A stretch of 64,000 nucleotides of DNA from Novosphingobium beihaiense. Its GTDB lineage: Bacteria > Pseudomonadota > Alphaproteobacteria > Sphingomonadales > Sphingomonadaceae. Below, one piece after another: positions 34,823 to 43,296 of the stretch (position 1 is the first letter of the stretch; each line of letters opens with the position of its first letter). The notes beneath the pieces are model-generated. The model was not told where the DNA came from and made no database searches. It saw nothing but the letters and a program-made list of their open reading frames with translations. Position numbers and translations under genes: made by a program. The stretch lies in contig NZ_JALHLG010000003.1 in the NCBI RefSeq assembly GCF_022832375.1, positions 465,932 through 529,931 on the forward strand, read 5' to 3'.

Positions 34823-35992
34823 TCAAACCGGCAGCCCGACGTAATTTTCCGCTATGCTGCGCTGCGCCGCTTCGCTGGATGCGATGTAATCGAGTTCGGC
34901 GATTTGCATTCGCCGCTCGAAAGAACCGTCACCCGGGAACCGGTGCATCAGCTTGGTCAGCGCCCAGCTGAACCGTTCGGACTTCCAGACCCGCGCCAGC
35001 GCCCTGGCGGAATAGGCCGCGATGGCATCGTTATCGTTCGCCTTGAAGAAGCCAGTGAGAGCCTCGGCGGCATAGTACACGTCGCTGGCGGCCAGGTTCA
35101 GCCCCTTGGCACCAGTCGGCGGGACAATGTGGGCAGCATCGCCGCACAGCATCAAACTGCCGTGACGCATCGGTTCGAACACGAACGAGCGCAGCGGCGC
35201 GATCGACTTTTCGATGGAAGGGCCGCGCGTCATGGCTGCTGCCGCATCAGGACCGAGGCGCACCGCCAGTTCGTCCCAGATGCGATCGTCGGGCCAGTCC
35301 TCGATCTGTTCCGTCAACGGCACATCGATGTAGTAACGGCTGCGCGTTTCGCTGCGCATGGAGGCCAGCGCAAAGCCGCGTTCGTGATTGGCGTAAATCA
35401 GTTCGTGATTGCAGGGCGGCACATCGGCAAGGATGCCCAGCCAGCCGAAAGGATAGACCTGTTCGAAAGTGCGGCCCGCCGAGGCCGGAACCGCCTGGCG
35501 CGAGGGTCCGTGAAACCCGTCGCAGCCCACGATGAACCGGGCATCGATGCGCTGCCCGCCCCCGTCCCGGGAATAGGTAACGTAAGGCGCGTCACTCTCG
35601 ATATCGCGAAGGGCAACATCCGCCGCCTCGTAGATCACGTCCAGCCCCCGGTTCGCGGCGGCATCCATCAGGTCCCGGGTCAGTTCGGTCTGGCCATAGA
35701 CCACCACCTCCTTGCCGGTCAGCGCCTTGACATCGATGCGGATCAGCCGCTCGCCATCGGCCAAGTTGAAACCTTCGTGCGGAAGCCCTTCCGCCTTCAT
35801 CCGCGCATCGAGCCCCAGCCGCTCCATCAGCCCGGCCGTCACTTGCTCCAGCACGCCTGCCCGGATGCGGGAGAGCACATGGGCGCCCGTCCGGCGCTCC
35901 AGAACGGCACAATCGATGCCTTCGGCGCGCAGCAGGTGCCCGAGCAGAAGACCGGCGGGGCCAGCTCCAATGATGGCGACGTCTACCTTCAT
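34823..35992 (-). CDS. pobA: 4-Hydroxybenzoate 3-monooxygenase
   Basis: A 389-residue FAD monooxygenase that hydroxylates 4-hydroxybenzoate to protocatechuate with NADPH and O2. The dinucleotide fold GAGPAGLLLGHLL is at the N-terminus, the DG motif is VGCDGFHGPSR, and the GD motif is CGDAAHIVPPTGAKGLNLA. Length and motif order match Pseudomonas PobA (394 residues). GAGAGG precedes the ATG at 35992; a GTG two codons upstream is possible. The gene is divergent from the vanillin dehydrogenase. Two copies of the 17-bp operator also found before ferB lie between them. pobA would handle 4-hydroxybenzoate made from p-coumarate by the ferAB/vdh steps. No adjacent PobR regulator is seen, which suggests control by the ferC-type repressor instead. 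Confidence 0.9.
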   Translation of the reverse strand: MKVDVAIIGAGPAGLLLGHLLRAEGIDCAVLERRTGAHVLSRIRAGVLEQVTAGLMERLGLDARMKAEGLPHEGFNLADGERLIRIDVKALTGKEVVVYGQTELTRDLMDAAANRGLDVIYEAADVALRDIESDAPYVTYSRDGGGQRIDARFIVGCDGFHGPSRQAVPASAGRTFEQVYPFGWLGILADVPPCNHELIYANHERGFALASMRSETRSRYYIDVPLTEQIEDWPDDRIWDELAVRLGPDAAAAMTRGPSIEKSIAPLRSFVFEPMRHGSLMLCGDAAHIVPPTGAKGLNLAASDVYYAAEALTGFFKANDNDAIAAYSARALARVWKSERFSWALTKLMHRFPGDGSFERRMQIAELDYIASSEAAQRSIAENYVGLPV

Positions 35993-36063
35993 GTGCACCT
36001 CTCACCGCATTTTCGCTCTGCGGAAATGCAGCCCTCTCCCAAATATCAACGCGCCTCTCTTTA

Positions 36064-36080
36064 TGCTATTAAAAATAGCA
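36064..36080. promoter_or_regulatory. FerC-type operator, copy 1
   Basis: A perfect inverted repeat TGCTATT-AAA-AATAGCA with 7-bp arms and a 3-bp centre, 72 bp upstream of the pobA start. It shares all 14 arm bases with the copy before ferB at 43232-43248. Confidence 0.7.
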
Positions 36081-36132
36081 ATATGCAATCCATGCCGTGG
36101 TCCGGGCAGATATGATCTGCAACGCCCTTTAA

Positions 36133-36166
36133 TGTTATTGTTTATAGCATTATTCACTGCTATCGA
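36133..36166 (+). promoter_or_regulatory. Vanillin dehydrogenase promoter with FerC-type operator, copy 2
   Basis: The -35 box TTGTTT (36138-36143) and -10 box TATCGA (36161-36166) are 17 bp apart. The operator TGTTATT-GTT-TATAGCA (36133-36149) overlaps the -35 and has one mismatch in each arm to the perfect copies at 36064 and 43232. Binding there would block RNA polymerase. Confidence 0.65.
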
Positions 36167-36193
36167 ATGCAAAAACAGGCCCAGGAGAGAGAC

Positions 36194-37645
36194 ATGCCGG
36201 CATCCCTTGTTCCGCTTATCATCGGCGGCGTCTCGCGCGACGCTGCAAGCACGTTCGAACGCCTCAACCCCTTGACCGGGGAAGCCGCGACCCGCGCCGC
36301 CGCAGCCAGCGTCAGCGACGCGAACGCGGCCGCCGATGCCGCACAGGCGGCCTTTCCGGCATGGTCCTCGCTCGGCCCCAACGCCCGGCGCGCGGCGCTG
36401 ATGAAAGCAGCGGACGCCCTCGATGCGCGGGCTGCCGATTTCGTGGAGGCCATGGCCACCGAAATCGGCGCGACCGAAGGCTGGGCGCGTTTCAACCTGG
36501 GGCTTTCCAGCTCCATGGTACGCGAGGCCGCCAGCCTGACCACCCAGATCGGCGGCGAGGTCATTCCGTCCGACAAGCCCGGCTGCCTGGCCATGGCGGT
36601 GCGCGAGCCTGCGGGTGTGGTACTCTCCATCGCGCCGTGGAACGCGCCTATCATCCTTGCCACCCGCGCCATCGCGGTGCCACTGGCCTGTGGCAATACC
36701 GTCGTGCTCAAGGCATCCGAGCAGTGCCCGCGGACCCATAGCCTGATCATCGAGGCTTTCGTGGAGGCTGGTCTCGGCGGCGGCATCGTCAACCTCATCA
36801 CCAACGCGCCGCAGGACGCGGGCGATGTAGTCGGCGCCATGATCGATCATCCCGCCGTGCGCCGCGTGAACTTCACCGGATCGACCGCCGTCGGAAAGAT
36901 CGTGGCCATGCGCTGCGCCGCGAACCTGAAGCCCGCCCTGCTCGAACTGGGCGGCAAGGCGCCGATGATCGTGCTCGAAGACGCCGATCTCGACGAGGCC
37001 GTGAAAGCGGCGGCGTTCGGCGCCTTCATGAACCAGGGGCAGATCTGCATGTCGACCGAGCGGATCATTGTCGTCGAAGCCGTGGCCGATGAATTCGCGC
37101 AGAAGTTCCAGGCGAAAGCCGCCACCATGACCGTAGGCGATCCGCGAGAAGGCAAGGCCCCGCTGGGCGCGGTCGTCGATGCGAAGACCGTCAGCCATGT
37201 GCAATCGCTGATCGGCGATGCCCTGGCCGCCGGAGCCCGCCTGCTCAACGGCGGCGAGGCCAAGGGCGTGCTCATGCCGGCCCATGTCGTCGATGGCGTC
37301 ACCCCGGACATGAAACTGTTCCGCGACGAGAGCTTCGGCCCGGTCGTCGGCATCATCCGGGCACGCGACGAAGCCCATGCGATCGAACTCGCCAACGACA
37401 CCGAATACGGCCTCTCCGCCTCGGTGTTCACGCGTGACACCGCGCGCGGCCTGGGTGTCGCGCGCCAGATCCAGTCGGGCATCTGCCACATCAACGGGCC
37501 AACCGTCCACGACGAGGCTCAGATGCCGTTCGGCGGGGTCAAGGCATCGGGCTATGGGCGCTTTGGCGGCAAGGCCGGTATCGATGCTTTCACCGAACTG
37601 CGCTGGATCACGATGGAAACCCAGCCCGGCCATTATCCGATCTGA
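36194..37645 (+). CDS. vdh: Vanillin/hydroxybenzaldehyde dehydrogenase
   Basis: A 483-residue NAD+-dependent aldehyde dehydrogenase resembling Vdh/LigV. The base glutamate is in LLELGGKAPMI and the catalytic cysteine in NQGQICMSTER; the coenzyme loop is FTGSTAVGK. AGGAGAGAGAC precedes the ATG at 36194. It would oxidise vanillin, 4-hydroxybenzaldehyde and protocatechualdehyde, the aldehydes released by the FerB-type lyase, to vanillate, 4-hydroxybenzoate and protocatechuate. It is divergent from pobA, shares its operators, and converges with vanA, from which it is separated by a strong terminator. Its position inside the ferulate cluster supports the assignment over other aromatic aldehyde dehydrogenases. 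Confidence 0.82.
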   Translation: MPASLVPLIIGGVSRDAASTFERLNPLTGEAATRAAAASVSDANAAADAAQAAFPAWSSLGPNARRAALMKAADALDARAADFVEAMATEIGATEGWARFNLGLSSSMVREAASLTTQIGGEVIPSDKPGCLAMAVREPAGVVLSIAPWNAPIILATRAIAVPLACGNTVVLKASEQCPRTHSLIIEAFVEAGLGGGIVNLITNAPQDAGDVVGAMIDHPAVRRVNFTGSTAVGKIVAMRCAANLKPALLELGGKAPMIVLEDADLDEAVKAAAFGAFMNQGQICMSTERIIVVEAVADEFAQKFQAKAATMTVGDPREGKAPLGAVVDAKTVSHVQSLIGDALAAGARLLNGGEAKGVLMPAHVVDGVTPDMKLFRDESFGPVVGIIRARDEAHAIELANDTEYGLSASVFTRDTARGLGVARQIQSGICHINGPTVHDEAQMPFGGVKASGYGRFGGKAGIDAFTELRWITMETQPGHYPI

Positions 37646-37660
37646 GATTCAGTTTCGAAC

Positions 37661-37688
37661 CTATCGCCGGGCACGCGCCCGGCGATAG
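37661..37688. terminator. Bidirectional terminator between vdh and vanA
   Basis: A perfect 12-bp stem (CTATCGCCGGGC at 37661-37672 with its complement at 37677-37688) and a 4-nt loop ACGC, lying between convergent stop codons at 37645 and 37695. Confidence 0.75.
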
Positions 37689-37694
37689 CTGGCA

Positions 37695-38723
37695 TCATGC
37701 TTCGGCGTTTGCCTTGATAGCCCGGGCGATCAGTTGCCGCGCCCGCGTGCCCCCCTCGTCGATACGATAGGCGTTCAGCTTCAGATCGGGGTTAGCCTCT
37801 ATCGCGCGCTGCTGCGCTTCGAGGATCTCCACATCCTGCGCGAAGACGCCGCTTTGCTGCTGGCGGAACCGCGCCGTGAACCCGGCATCGCCGGTATCGA
37901 AATTGCGCGCCATGCCCCAGAAATAGTGATGCGTGCTTTCGGTCTCCGGCGTCATGAAATCCACGACCATGCCGCGCACGCCCTGATCGTGCTTTTCAAT
38001 CGTCGCGCCTGCGCCCAGCGGGGCCACGCCGACATCGATCATCACGGCGGACGGCAGCACGAATTCGCAGATCTGCCAGCGGTCCACTTTGCCTTCCTGC
38101 CTCAGCGCACCGCTCCAGAATGGCGGCGCATCGACGCCCGGCATCCAGCGCGAAAGATAGACCCGCTCTCCCTTCACTTCGCATTCCAGCGGGGCTTCCA
38201 GAATCTCCTGCTGGCCGATCGATCCGGCATGAACATAGGTTTCGTGCGTCAGATCCATCAGGTTATCGATCATCAACCGGTAGTCGCAGGCGACGGCGTA
38301 GTGCCCGCCATCGAAGACCCAGCCCTGCGCGCTGCACGGCCAGAGATCGGGCACCAACGCCGGATCGGCCTTTTCCCGTTCGCCGATCCAGACCCAGATG
38401 AAACGGTGCCTTTCCACCACCGGATAAGTCTGCACGCAGACCCGCCGGTTCACCGCTTCGGACTTGAGCGGCATTTCCTCCGCCACGCCGTCCGCACCCA
38501 GCTTCAGCCCGTGATAGCGGCAACGGATCGAATCGCCTTCGCGCAGGCCGAGCGACAAAGGCAGAAGACGATGCGGGCAGGCATCACGCATGGCGGCCAC
38601 GCTGCGATCCAGCTTGCGGTACAGCATCAGCGGCACCCCGCAGATCGTCCGCGCGAGAGGCTCACTGTCTACCTCATAGTCCCATGCCGCGACATACCAT
38701 GCGTTTTCCAGCCAGGTTGCCAT
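37695..38723 (-). CDS. vanA: Vanillate O-demethylase oxygenase subunit
   Basis: A 342-residue Rieske non-haem iron oxygenase. The cluster ligands are CPHR and CRYHG (about residues 49-71); the mononuclear iron site is DNLMDLTHETYVH (about residues 154-166). The N-terminus FLENAWYVAAW-like segment (LENAWYVAAWDYEV) is the usual VanA opening. It demethylates vanillate to protocatechuate and formaldehyde using electrons from a VanB reductase. No vanB lies in the window, so the partner must be elsewhere or shared. It is the last gene of a minus-strand run ferB-ferA-transporter-vanA with gaps of 39, 81 and 45 bp, probably one operon. Sphingobium SYK-6 uses a tetrahydrofolate-dependent LigM for this step, so the VanA route is a difference. 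Confidence 0.82.
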   Translation of the reverse strand: MATWLENAWYVAAWDYEVDSEPLARTICGVPLMLYRKLDRSVAAMRDACPHRLLPLSLGLREGDSIRCRYHGLKLGADGVAEEMPLKSEAVNRRVCVQTYPVVERHRFIWVWIGEREKADPALVPDLWPCSAQGWVFDGGHYAVACDYRLMIDNLMDLTHETYVHAGSIGQQEILEAPLECEVKGERVYLSRWMPGVDAPPFWSGALRQEGKVDRWQICEFVLPSAVMIDVGVAPLGAGATIEKHDQGVRGMVVDFMTPETESTHHYFWGMARNFDTGDAGFTARFRQQQSGVFAQDVEILEAQQRAIEANPDLKLNAYRIDEGGTRARQLIARAIKANAEA

Positions 38724-38768
38724 ACCATCTCTCCCATCTGCCCCGGCGTCCTGCGCCCGGAGACTGAA

Positions 38769-40106
38769 TCAATTTCCAGCAGTCCGCAGCGGCCGAAAGC
38801 CCGGCATCGCGATGATCGCGCAGGCTGCCACGGCAGACCCCAGCGCCATGACCACAGCCACTCCCTGCAAGCCCAGACCAGCATCGAACAGCATTCCCGC
38901 GATCACCGGCCCCAACGCAGCGCCTCCCCGTCCGAGACCGATCACGAACCCGGTCCCACCGGCCCGCGCCTCGGTGGGGAACGAAGAGGCCGCCAGCGCA
39001 TAGAACCCCACCATCCCCGCGTTGGTGAAGAACCCTGCCGAAGCCGCCGCGGCGGAGAGTTCCGTCAACCCGTGATGGGTCCGCCCGAACACCGTCACCA
39101 TGATGGCCGAGAACGCCAGAATAACGGGCATGAGATGGTGCAGGCGAAGGCGCAGCGTCAGCACGCTCAGAACCAGCGATCCCAACAGGCCGCCAACATT
39201 GGCAAAGACCAGCACACCGCCTGCCGATGACGGCTCGAAACCCATGTCCACCACGATCTTGGGCACCCATTTCAGGATGAAGTAGAACGTCATGACATGC
39301 GCGAAATAGGCCAGCGTCAGCAGCAACGTGGTGCGGCGCAGGTCCGGCTCGAACAAGCGATGCAATGCGGCCTTGCCAGGCACCGCCTCTACAGGCGGTG
39401 CAAACGCCTCCACCGGCGGATGCCCGAGCCCCGCCAGCGCGCGGTTGATACGAACCGCCCTGTCGGGCCGGTCACGCTGGGCAAGGAAGCCTACGCTTTC
39501 GGGCACAAGGAAATAGAGCAGCGGGAGCATCAGGGCGCTGGCTGCGGCGCCGAACACGAACACATCGCGCCATGAACCATCGACCAGCAGGACACTGGCA
39601 AAGGCGCCACCGGCAATCGCGCCTGCCGGATAGCCCGCCGCCATGATCGCCACGGCCGCGCCCCGCCACTTGTCATTGGCATATTCGGCCACCATCGCGT
39701 TGGTGCAGGCCAGCATCCCGCCAATGCCGATACCCGTGGCAAAACGCAGCGCCGCCAGTTCCTCAACCGAACCGGCATGCGCCGCACCGAACATACCCAG
39801 CGCCATGACCAGAAGACACAGCATCGCCGTGGGCTTGCGGCCCGCCCGGTCGGCCAGCGGGCCGAGAATGATGGAGCCCCCGCCCATGCCGATAAGCTCC
39901 ATCGACAGGACCAGCCCCAGGGCCGAGCGGCTGATGCCCCAGTCCGCCGCGATCCCGGGAGACGCAAAGCTGATCGAAAGAACGTCGAACCCGTCGAGCC
40001 CGTTGAGCAGAACACAGATTGCAATGGCCAGTATCTGCCGCAGCCGCATCGGCTTGCGGGCGATGATCTCGCGCGGATCGACCGCTGCCGGTTGCCTCGG
40101 CTCCAT
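38769..40106 (-). CDS. Aromatic acid:H+ symporter (AAHS family MFS)
   Basis: A 445-residue inner-membrane protein with 12 predicted helices. The first helix carries NGLDGFDVLSISFASPGI, the DGxD signature of the PcaK/BenK/VanK-type aromatic acid symporters. LADRAGRKP in the loop after TM2 is the MFS motif A. GAGAAGGAT precedes the ATG at 40106; an in-frame GTG 21 bp upstream is less likely. The gene lies between ferA and vanA in the same run. It should import ferulate, p-coumarate, caffeate, vanillate or 4-hydroxybenzoate with protons; which one cannot be read from sequence. Confidence 0.85.
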   Translation of the reverse strand: MEPRQPAAVDPREIIARKPMRLRQILAIAICVLLNGLDGFDVLSISFASPGIAADWGISRSALGLVLSMELIGMGGGSIILGPLADRAGRKPTAMLCLLVMALGMFGAAHAGSVEELAALRFATGIGIGGMLACTNAMVAEYANDKWRGAAVAIMAAGYPAGAIAGGAFASVLLVDGSWRDVFVFGAAASALMLPLLYFLVPESVGFLAQRDRPDRAVRINRALAGLGHPPVEAFAPPVEAVPGKAALHRLFEPDLRRTTLLLTLAYFAHVMTFYFILKWVPKIVVDMGFEPSSAGGVLVFANVGGLLGSLVLSVLTLRLRLHHLMPVILAFSAIMVTVFGRTHHGLTELSAAAASAGFFTNAGMVGFYALAASSFPTEARAGGTGFVIGLGRGGAALGPVIAGMLFDAGLGLQGVAVVMALGSAVAACAIIAMPGFRPLRTAGN

Positions 40107-40187
40107 ATCCTTCTCCCGTATTCGCACCCGGCGGCGTCATGCGCGTTTCCGCGTTCTGGCGCACCGCCCGGCCAACCCATTTCACAT

Positions 40188-42314
40188 TCAATCGGCCCGC
40201 TGAACCAGCATCAGCGCATCCAAAGCAACCGCCCCTTCTCCCGCGGGATGCAGGATGACGGGATTAAGATCGATCTCGGCGATACCCGGCTCGGCGGACA
40301 GAAGCGCGCCCACCTTGGCGACAAGCGCAGCAAGCGCCGGCACATCGAGCGCTGGCGCCCCCCGGTAGCCCGCCAGAAGCGCCCCGCTCTTGAGGCTCAT
40401 AAGGCCCTGCGCGATCTGTGCCTCGGTCATGTCCGGCGTGAACAGGCACACGTCCTGCAGAATCTCAGCCGTGACGCCGCCGAAACCGGCCAGGACCACT
40501 GGCCCCCAATCGGGATCGTTGCGCCCGCCTACGATCATTTCCGTGCCCCGAGCGCCCATCTTTTCGATCAGCACACCATCAAGCACGATCGCGGCGCTGT
40601 AGGCCGAAACATTGACGTGGATCGCCTCCCACGCGGCCCGGACGGCAGCGGCATCGGCAAGATTGAGCAGAACCCCGCCCGCATCGCTCTTGTGCCCAAG
40701 CGCCGCCGCTTGCGCCTTCATCACCACGGGATAACCCACAGCGTCCGCCGCCGCGACGGCAGCCTCCGCGCTATCGGCAAAGCGCCCCTCAGGAAAAACA
40801 AAACCCAGCGGCCCCAGCAGTGCCTTGGCCTGATATTCGGCAACCACACCATCAAACGCATCAAGCCCCGGCACCGGAAGCGGCGGGCGCTGTGCCTTTT
40901 CCAGATCGGCCCGGGCAAGCGCCCCCAGACGCGCCAGCGCGCGGAACGCCCGCTCCGTGCTGGGGAACCAGACGATGCCGCGCTGGCGCATGTCTTCAAC
41001 ATATTCGGCGGGTATCGGCGCGCCTTCGTCCAGTCCCGCGAACACCAGAGGCTTTGCCGCCCCGCGTCCATCCAGAGAGGCCAGAATGGCGGGAATCTTG
41101 ATCCGGCAAGTCACCGGATCGGTCTGGATCACGCCCGCGACGACAGCGCCCACGCGCGGATCGTCAAGCAGGGAGCCCAGCGTATTGGTGTAGATCTCCG
41201 GCTGGCTGAGCCCCTGCGCCGTGATGTCCAGCGGATTGCTGACGGGCACGAACGGCGGCAGGGCGGCGCGCAGCTCCGGAGCGTTGCTGTCGTCCAGAGC
41301 CGCCAGCGGAACGCCCAGTTCCTCGGCCAGATCGAGCGTCAGCGCCTTGAACGCACCCGATTCCCCAAGAACCGCCAGTTCGGGCCGGGTCATGGACGGG
41401 CTGCGCAGCAGGATTTCGGTAATGTCACCGAGTTCCTCCAGCGTCTCTGCGAAGATCACGCCCTCGCGCTCCACCTTGCGGCGCATCAGCTTGTAATCGC
41501 CTGCCATCGCGCCGGTATGGGTCGCGGCGGATTCGCGCGCGGCGCTGGACTTGCCGGGATGCAGCAGCACGATCTGCTTGCCTGCCGCCCGGGCTCGCCG
41601 CGCGGCATCGAGGAACCGCGCCGGACGCCGGAACTGTTCGACGATCATCGCGATGACATGGGTGGCCCCATCCTCGATCATCCAGTCGACATAGTCCTCG
41701 ACACCGCTGGCCGCCTCATTCCCGGTCGAAACCGAATAGCTGATCGCCAGTTCGCGCGACTGGAACGTCGTGCACAGAACCGCCGCCATGGCGCCGGACT
41801 GCGAGACGACGCCCACGGCCCGGCGCCCGTTGGGAGCGCTTGTCTGCGTTTCGACAAATGTCAGCGGAATGCCGTCGATATGATTGACGAGGCCAAGGCA
41901 ATTGGGCCCTTCGATGACCATGCCGTGCTCGGCGGCAATCCGGCCGATCTCCGCCTGCTGGGCCTTGCCTTCCTCGCCGCCTTCGGCGAACCCGGCGGAA
42001 AAGATGATCGCGCCCCCCGCCTTGCGGGCGGCCAGGCCGCGCACGGCATCGAGCACGCCCGCCTGCGGGATCGCCAGAACCGCCACGTCCACCCCTTCGG
42101 GCAGATCATCGACGGAGGCAAGACAGGCCCGCCCGCCGATCGCATCGCGCTTGGGATTGATCGGATAGATCTCCCCCGCAAAGCCATTGCGATCGAGATT
42201 GCCCAGAACCGACGCGCCAAGTGCGCCCGGCTTGTCACTTGCGCCGACAACCGCGACCGAACGCGGGCACAGCAGGCGGGATACCGCCTGCCTCGAAAGG
42301 TTTCGTTCTGCCAT
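40188..42314 (-). CDS. ferA: Hydroxycinnamoyl-CoA synthetase, NDP-forming acyl-CoA synthetase type
   Basis: A 708-residue ADP-forming acyl-CoA synthetase. The N-terminal CoA-binding domain opens with RSVAVVGASDKPGALG; two succinyl-CoA-ligase-like domains follow with the phosphohistidine loop region SQSGAMAAVL, and the C-terminal half is an ATP-grasp domain (VMKAQAAALGHKSDAGGV). FerA of Sphingobium SYK-6, which activates ferulate to feruloyl-CoA, belongs to this type rather than to the AMP-forming ligases used in Pseudomonas. GAGAGGCAGGGAC precedes the ATG at 42314. It follows ferB by 39 bp. The neighbours FerB and FerC make the hydroxycinnamate assignment strong; ferulate, caffeate and p-coumarate are probable substrates. 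Other acids cannot be excluded. Confidence 0.85.
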   Translation of the reverse strand: MAERNLSRQAVSRLLCPRSVAVVGASDKPGALGASVLGNLDRNGFAGEIYPINPKRDAIGGRACLASVDDLPEGVDVAVLAIPQAGVLDAVRGLAARKAGGAIIFSAGFAEGGEEGKAQQAEIGRIAAEHGMVIEGPNCLGLVNHIDGIPLTFVETQTSAPNGRRAVGVVSQSGAMAAVLCTTFQSRELAISYSVSTGNEAASGVEDYVDWMIEDGATHVIAMIVEQFRRPARFLDAARRARAAGKQIVLLHPGKSSAARESAATHTGAMAGDYKLMRRKVEREGVIFAETLEELGDITEILLRSPSMTRPELAVLGESGAFKALTLDLAEELGVPLAALDDSNAPELRAALPPFVPVSNPLDITAQGLSQPEIYTNTLGSLLDDPRVGAVVAGVIQTDPVTCRIKIPAILASLDGRGAAKPLVFAGLDEGAPIPAEYVEDMRQRGIVWFPSTERAFRALARLGALARADLEKAQRPPLPVPGLDAFDGVVAEYQAKALLGPLGFVFPEGRFADSAEAAVAAADAVGYPVVMKAQAAALGHKSDAGGVLLNLADAAAVRAAWEAIHVNVSAYSAAIVLDGVLIEKMGARGTEMIVGGRNDPDWGPVVLAGFGGVTAEILQDVCLFTPDMTEAQIAQGLMSLKSGALLAGYRGAPALDVPALAALVAKVGALLSAEPGIAEIDLNPVILHPAGEGAVALDALMLVQRAD

Positions 42315-42353
42315 GTCCCTGCCTCTCCCAGTGGCCTCTCCCAATACCGGGGA

Positions 42354-43187
42354 TCAACGCGTCTTGCTGCGGTCGTATGCCCCAAGGCCGGGTTTGAAAG
42401 TCTTGTCGTCGATGAACTGGCGCGTGGCTTCCTTGCGCCCTTCCGCATCGAAGAAGTTGGCCGCTTCCTGCGTGCGGACCAGATAGTCCATCGAGTTGTC
42501 GAAAGTCATCTCACGCACGCGGCGGATCGCCCACTTGGTCGCCCGCAGCGCCGTCGGGTTCTTGCCGAGCAGGACTTCAGCAATCTCGGTCACGCGCGCC
42601 TTCAGCTTGTCCGCCGGCACTGCTTCGTTGACGAGCCCCCATTCGGCGGCCTTCTTGCCGTCCACGTTCTCGCCCATCATCGCGTGGTACATCGCATTGC
42701 GGAAACCGGTCAGCTCGACGATGATCTTGCTGGCCCCGCCGCCCGGGAGGATGCCCCAGTTGATTTCGGAAAGGCCAAACTGCGCATCCTCCGCCGTAAC
42801 CGCAAGATCGCAGCCGAACAGCGGCCCGTATGCGCCGCCGAAGCACCAGCCATTGACCATGGCGATCGTCGGCTTCTCATACCAGCGCAGGCGCTCCCAC
42901 CAGCCATAGGCCTCACGCTGGGCCTTGCGGGTGGCCCCCAGGCCCTTTTCCTCGTTCTCGCGGAAGTACTCCTTGAGATCCATGCCCGCCGACCAGGCCG
43001 TGCCCTCACCGGTGAGCACCAGAACACCCACGTCCTCGCGGAATTCCAGTTCGTTGAGCACTTCCATCATGCGCCGGTTGAGCCGGGGGCTCATGCAGTT
43101 GCGCTTGTCCGGGCGGTTGAAGGACACCCAGGCAATGCGGTTTTCGACGGTATAGGAAACGGTATCGCGTTCAGCGTTGTCTTGCAT
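42354..43187 (-). CDS. ferB: Feruloyl-CoA hydratase/lyase
   Basis: A 277-residue crotonase-fold enzyme that hydrates feruloyl-, caffeoyl- or coumaroyl-CoA and splits it into an aromatic aldehyde and acetyl-CoA. It shares with the Pseudomonas hydroxycinnamoyl-CoA hydratase-lyase the runs NRPDKRNCMSP, WSAGMDLKEYFRE, KPTIAMVNGWCFGG and FGLSEINWGI, the last with the catalytic glutamate, and the C-terminal FIDDKTFKPGL. AGAGAGG precedes the ATG at 43187. It is the first gene of the run to vanA and is divergent from ferC with the operator between. The lyase gives vanillin from ferulate and protocatechualdehyde from caffeate, the substrates of the dehydrogenase at 36194. Confidence 0.92.
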   Translation of the reverse strand: MQDNAERDTVSYTVENRIAWVSFNRPDKRNCMSPRLNRRMMEVLNELEFREDVGVLVLTGEGTAWSAGMDLKEYFRENEEKGLGATRKAQREAYGWWERLRWYEKPTIAMVNGWCFGGAYGPLFGCDLAVTAEDAQFGLSEINWGILPGGGASKIIVELTGFRNAMYHAMMGENVDGKKAAEWGLVNEAVPADKLKARVTEIAEVLLGKNPTALRATKWAIRRVREMTFDNSMDYLVRTQEAANFFDAEGRKEATRQFIDDKTFKPGLGAYDRSKTR

Positions 43188-43215
43188 GGCACACCTCTCT
43201 GCGTATTTGTCATTC

Positions 43216-43248
43216 TGCATAACAAACACATTGCTATTGTAAATAGCA
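43216..43248 (-). promoter_or_regulatory. ferB promoter with FerC-type operator, copy 3
   Basis: A perfect inverted repeat TGCTATT-GTA-AATAGCA (43232-43248) lies in the 109-bp gap between the divergent ferB and ferC start codons. On the minus strand a -35-like TTTACA (43243-43238) is inside it and a -10-like TATGCA (43221-43216) follows after 16 bp. Repressor binding would cover the -35 box, as at the vdh promoter. Confidence 0.7.
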
Positions 43249-43296
43249 TTTTTGACGTCAAACCAGATGCGATACGACGAAAGACAAGGAGACACC

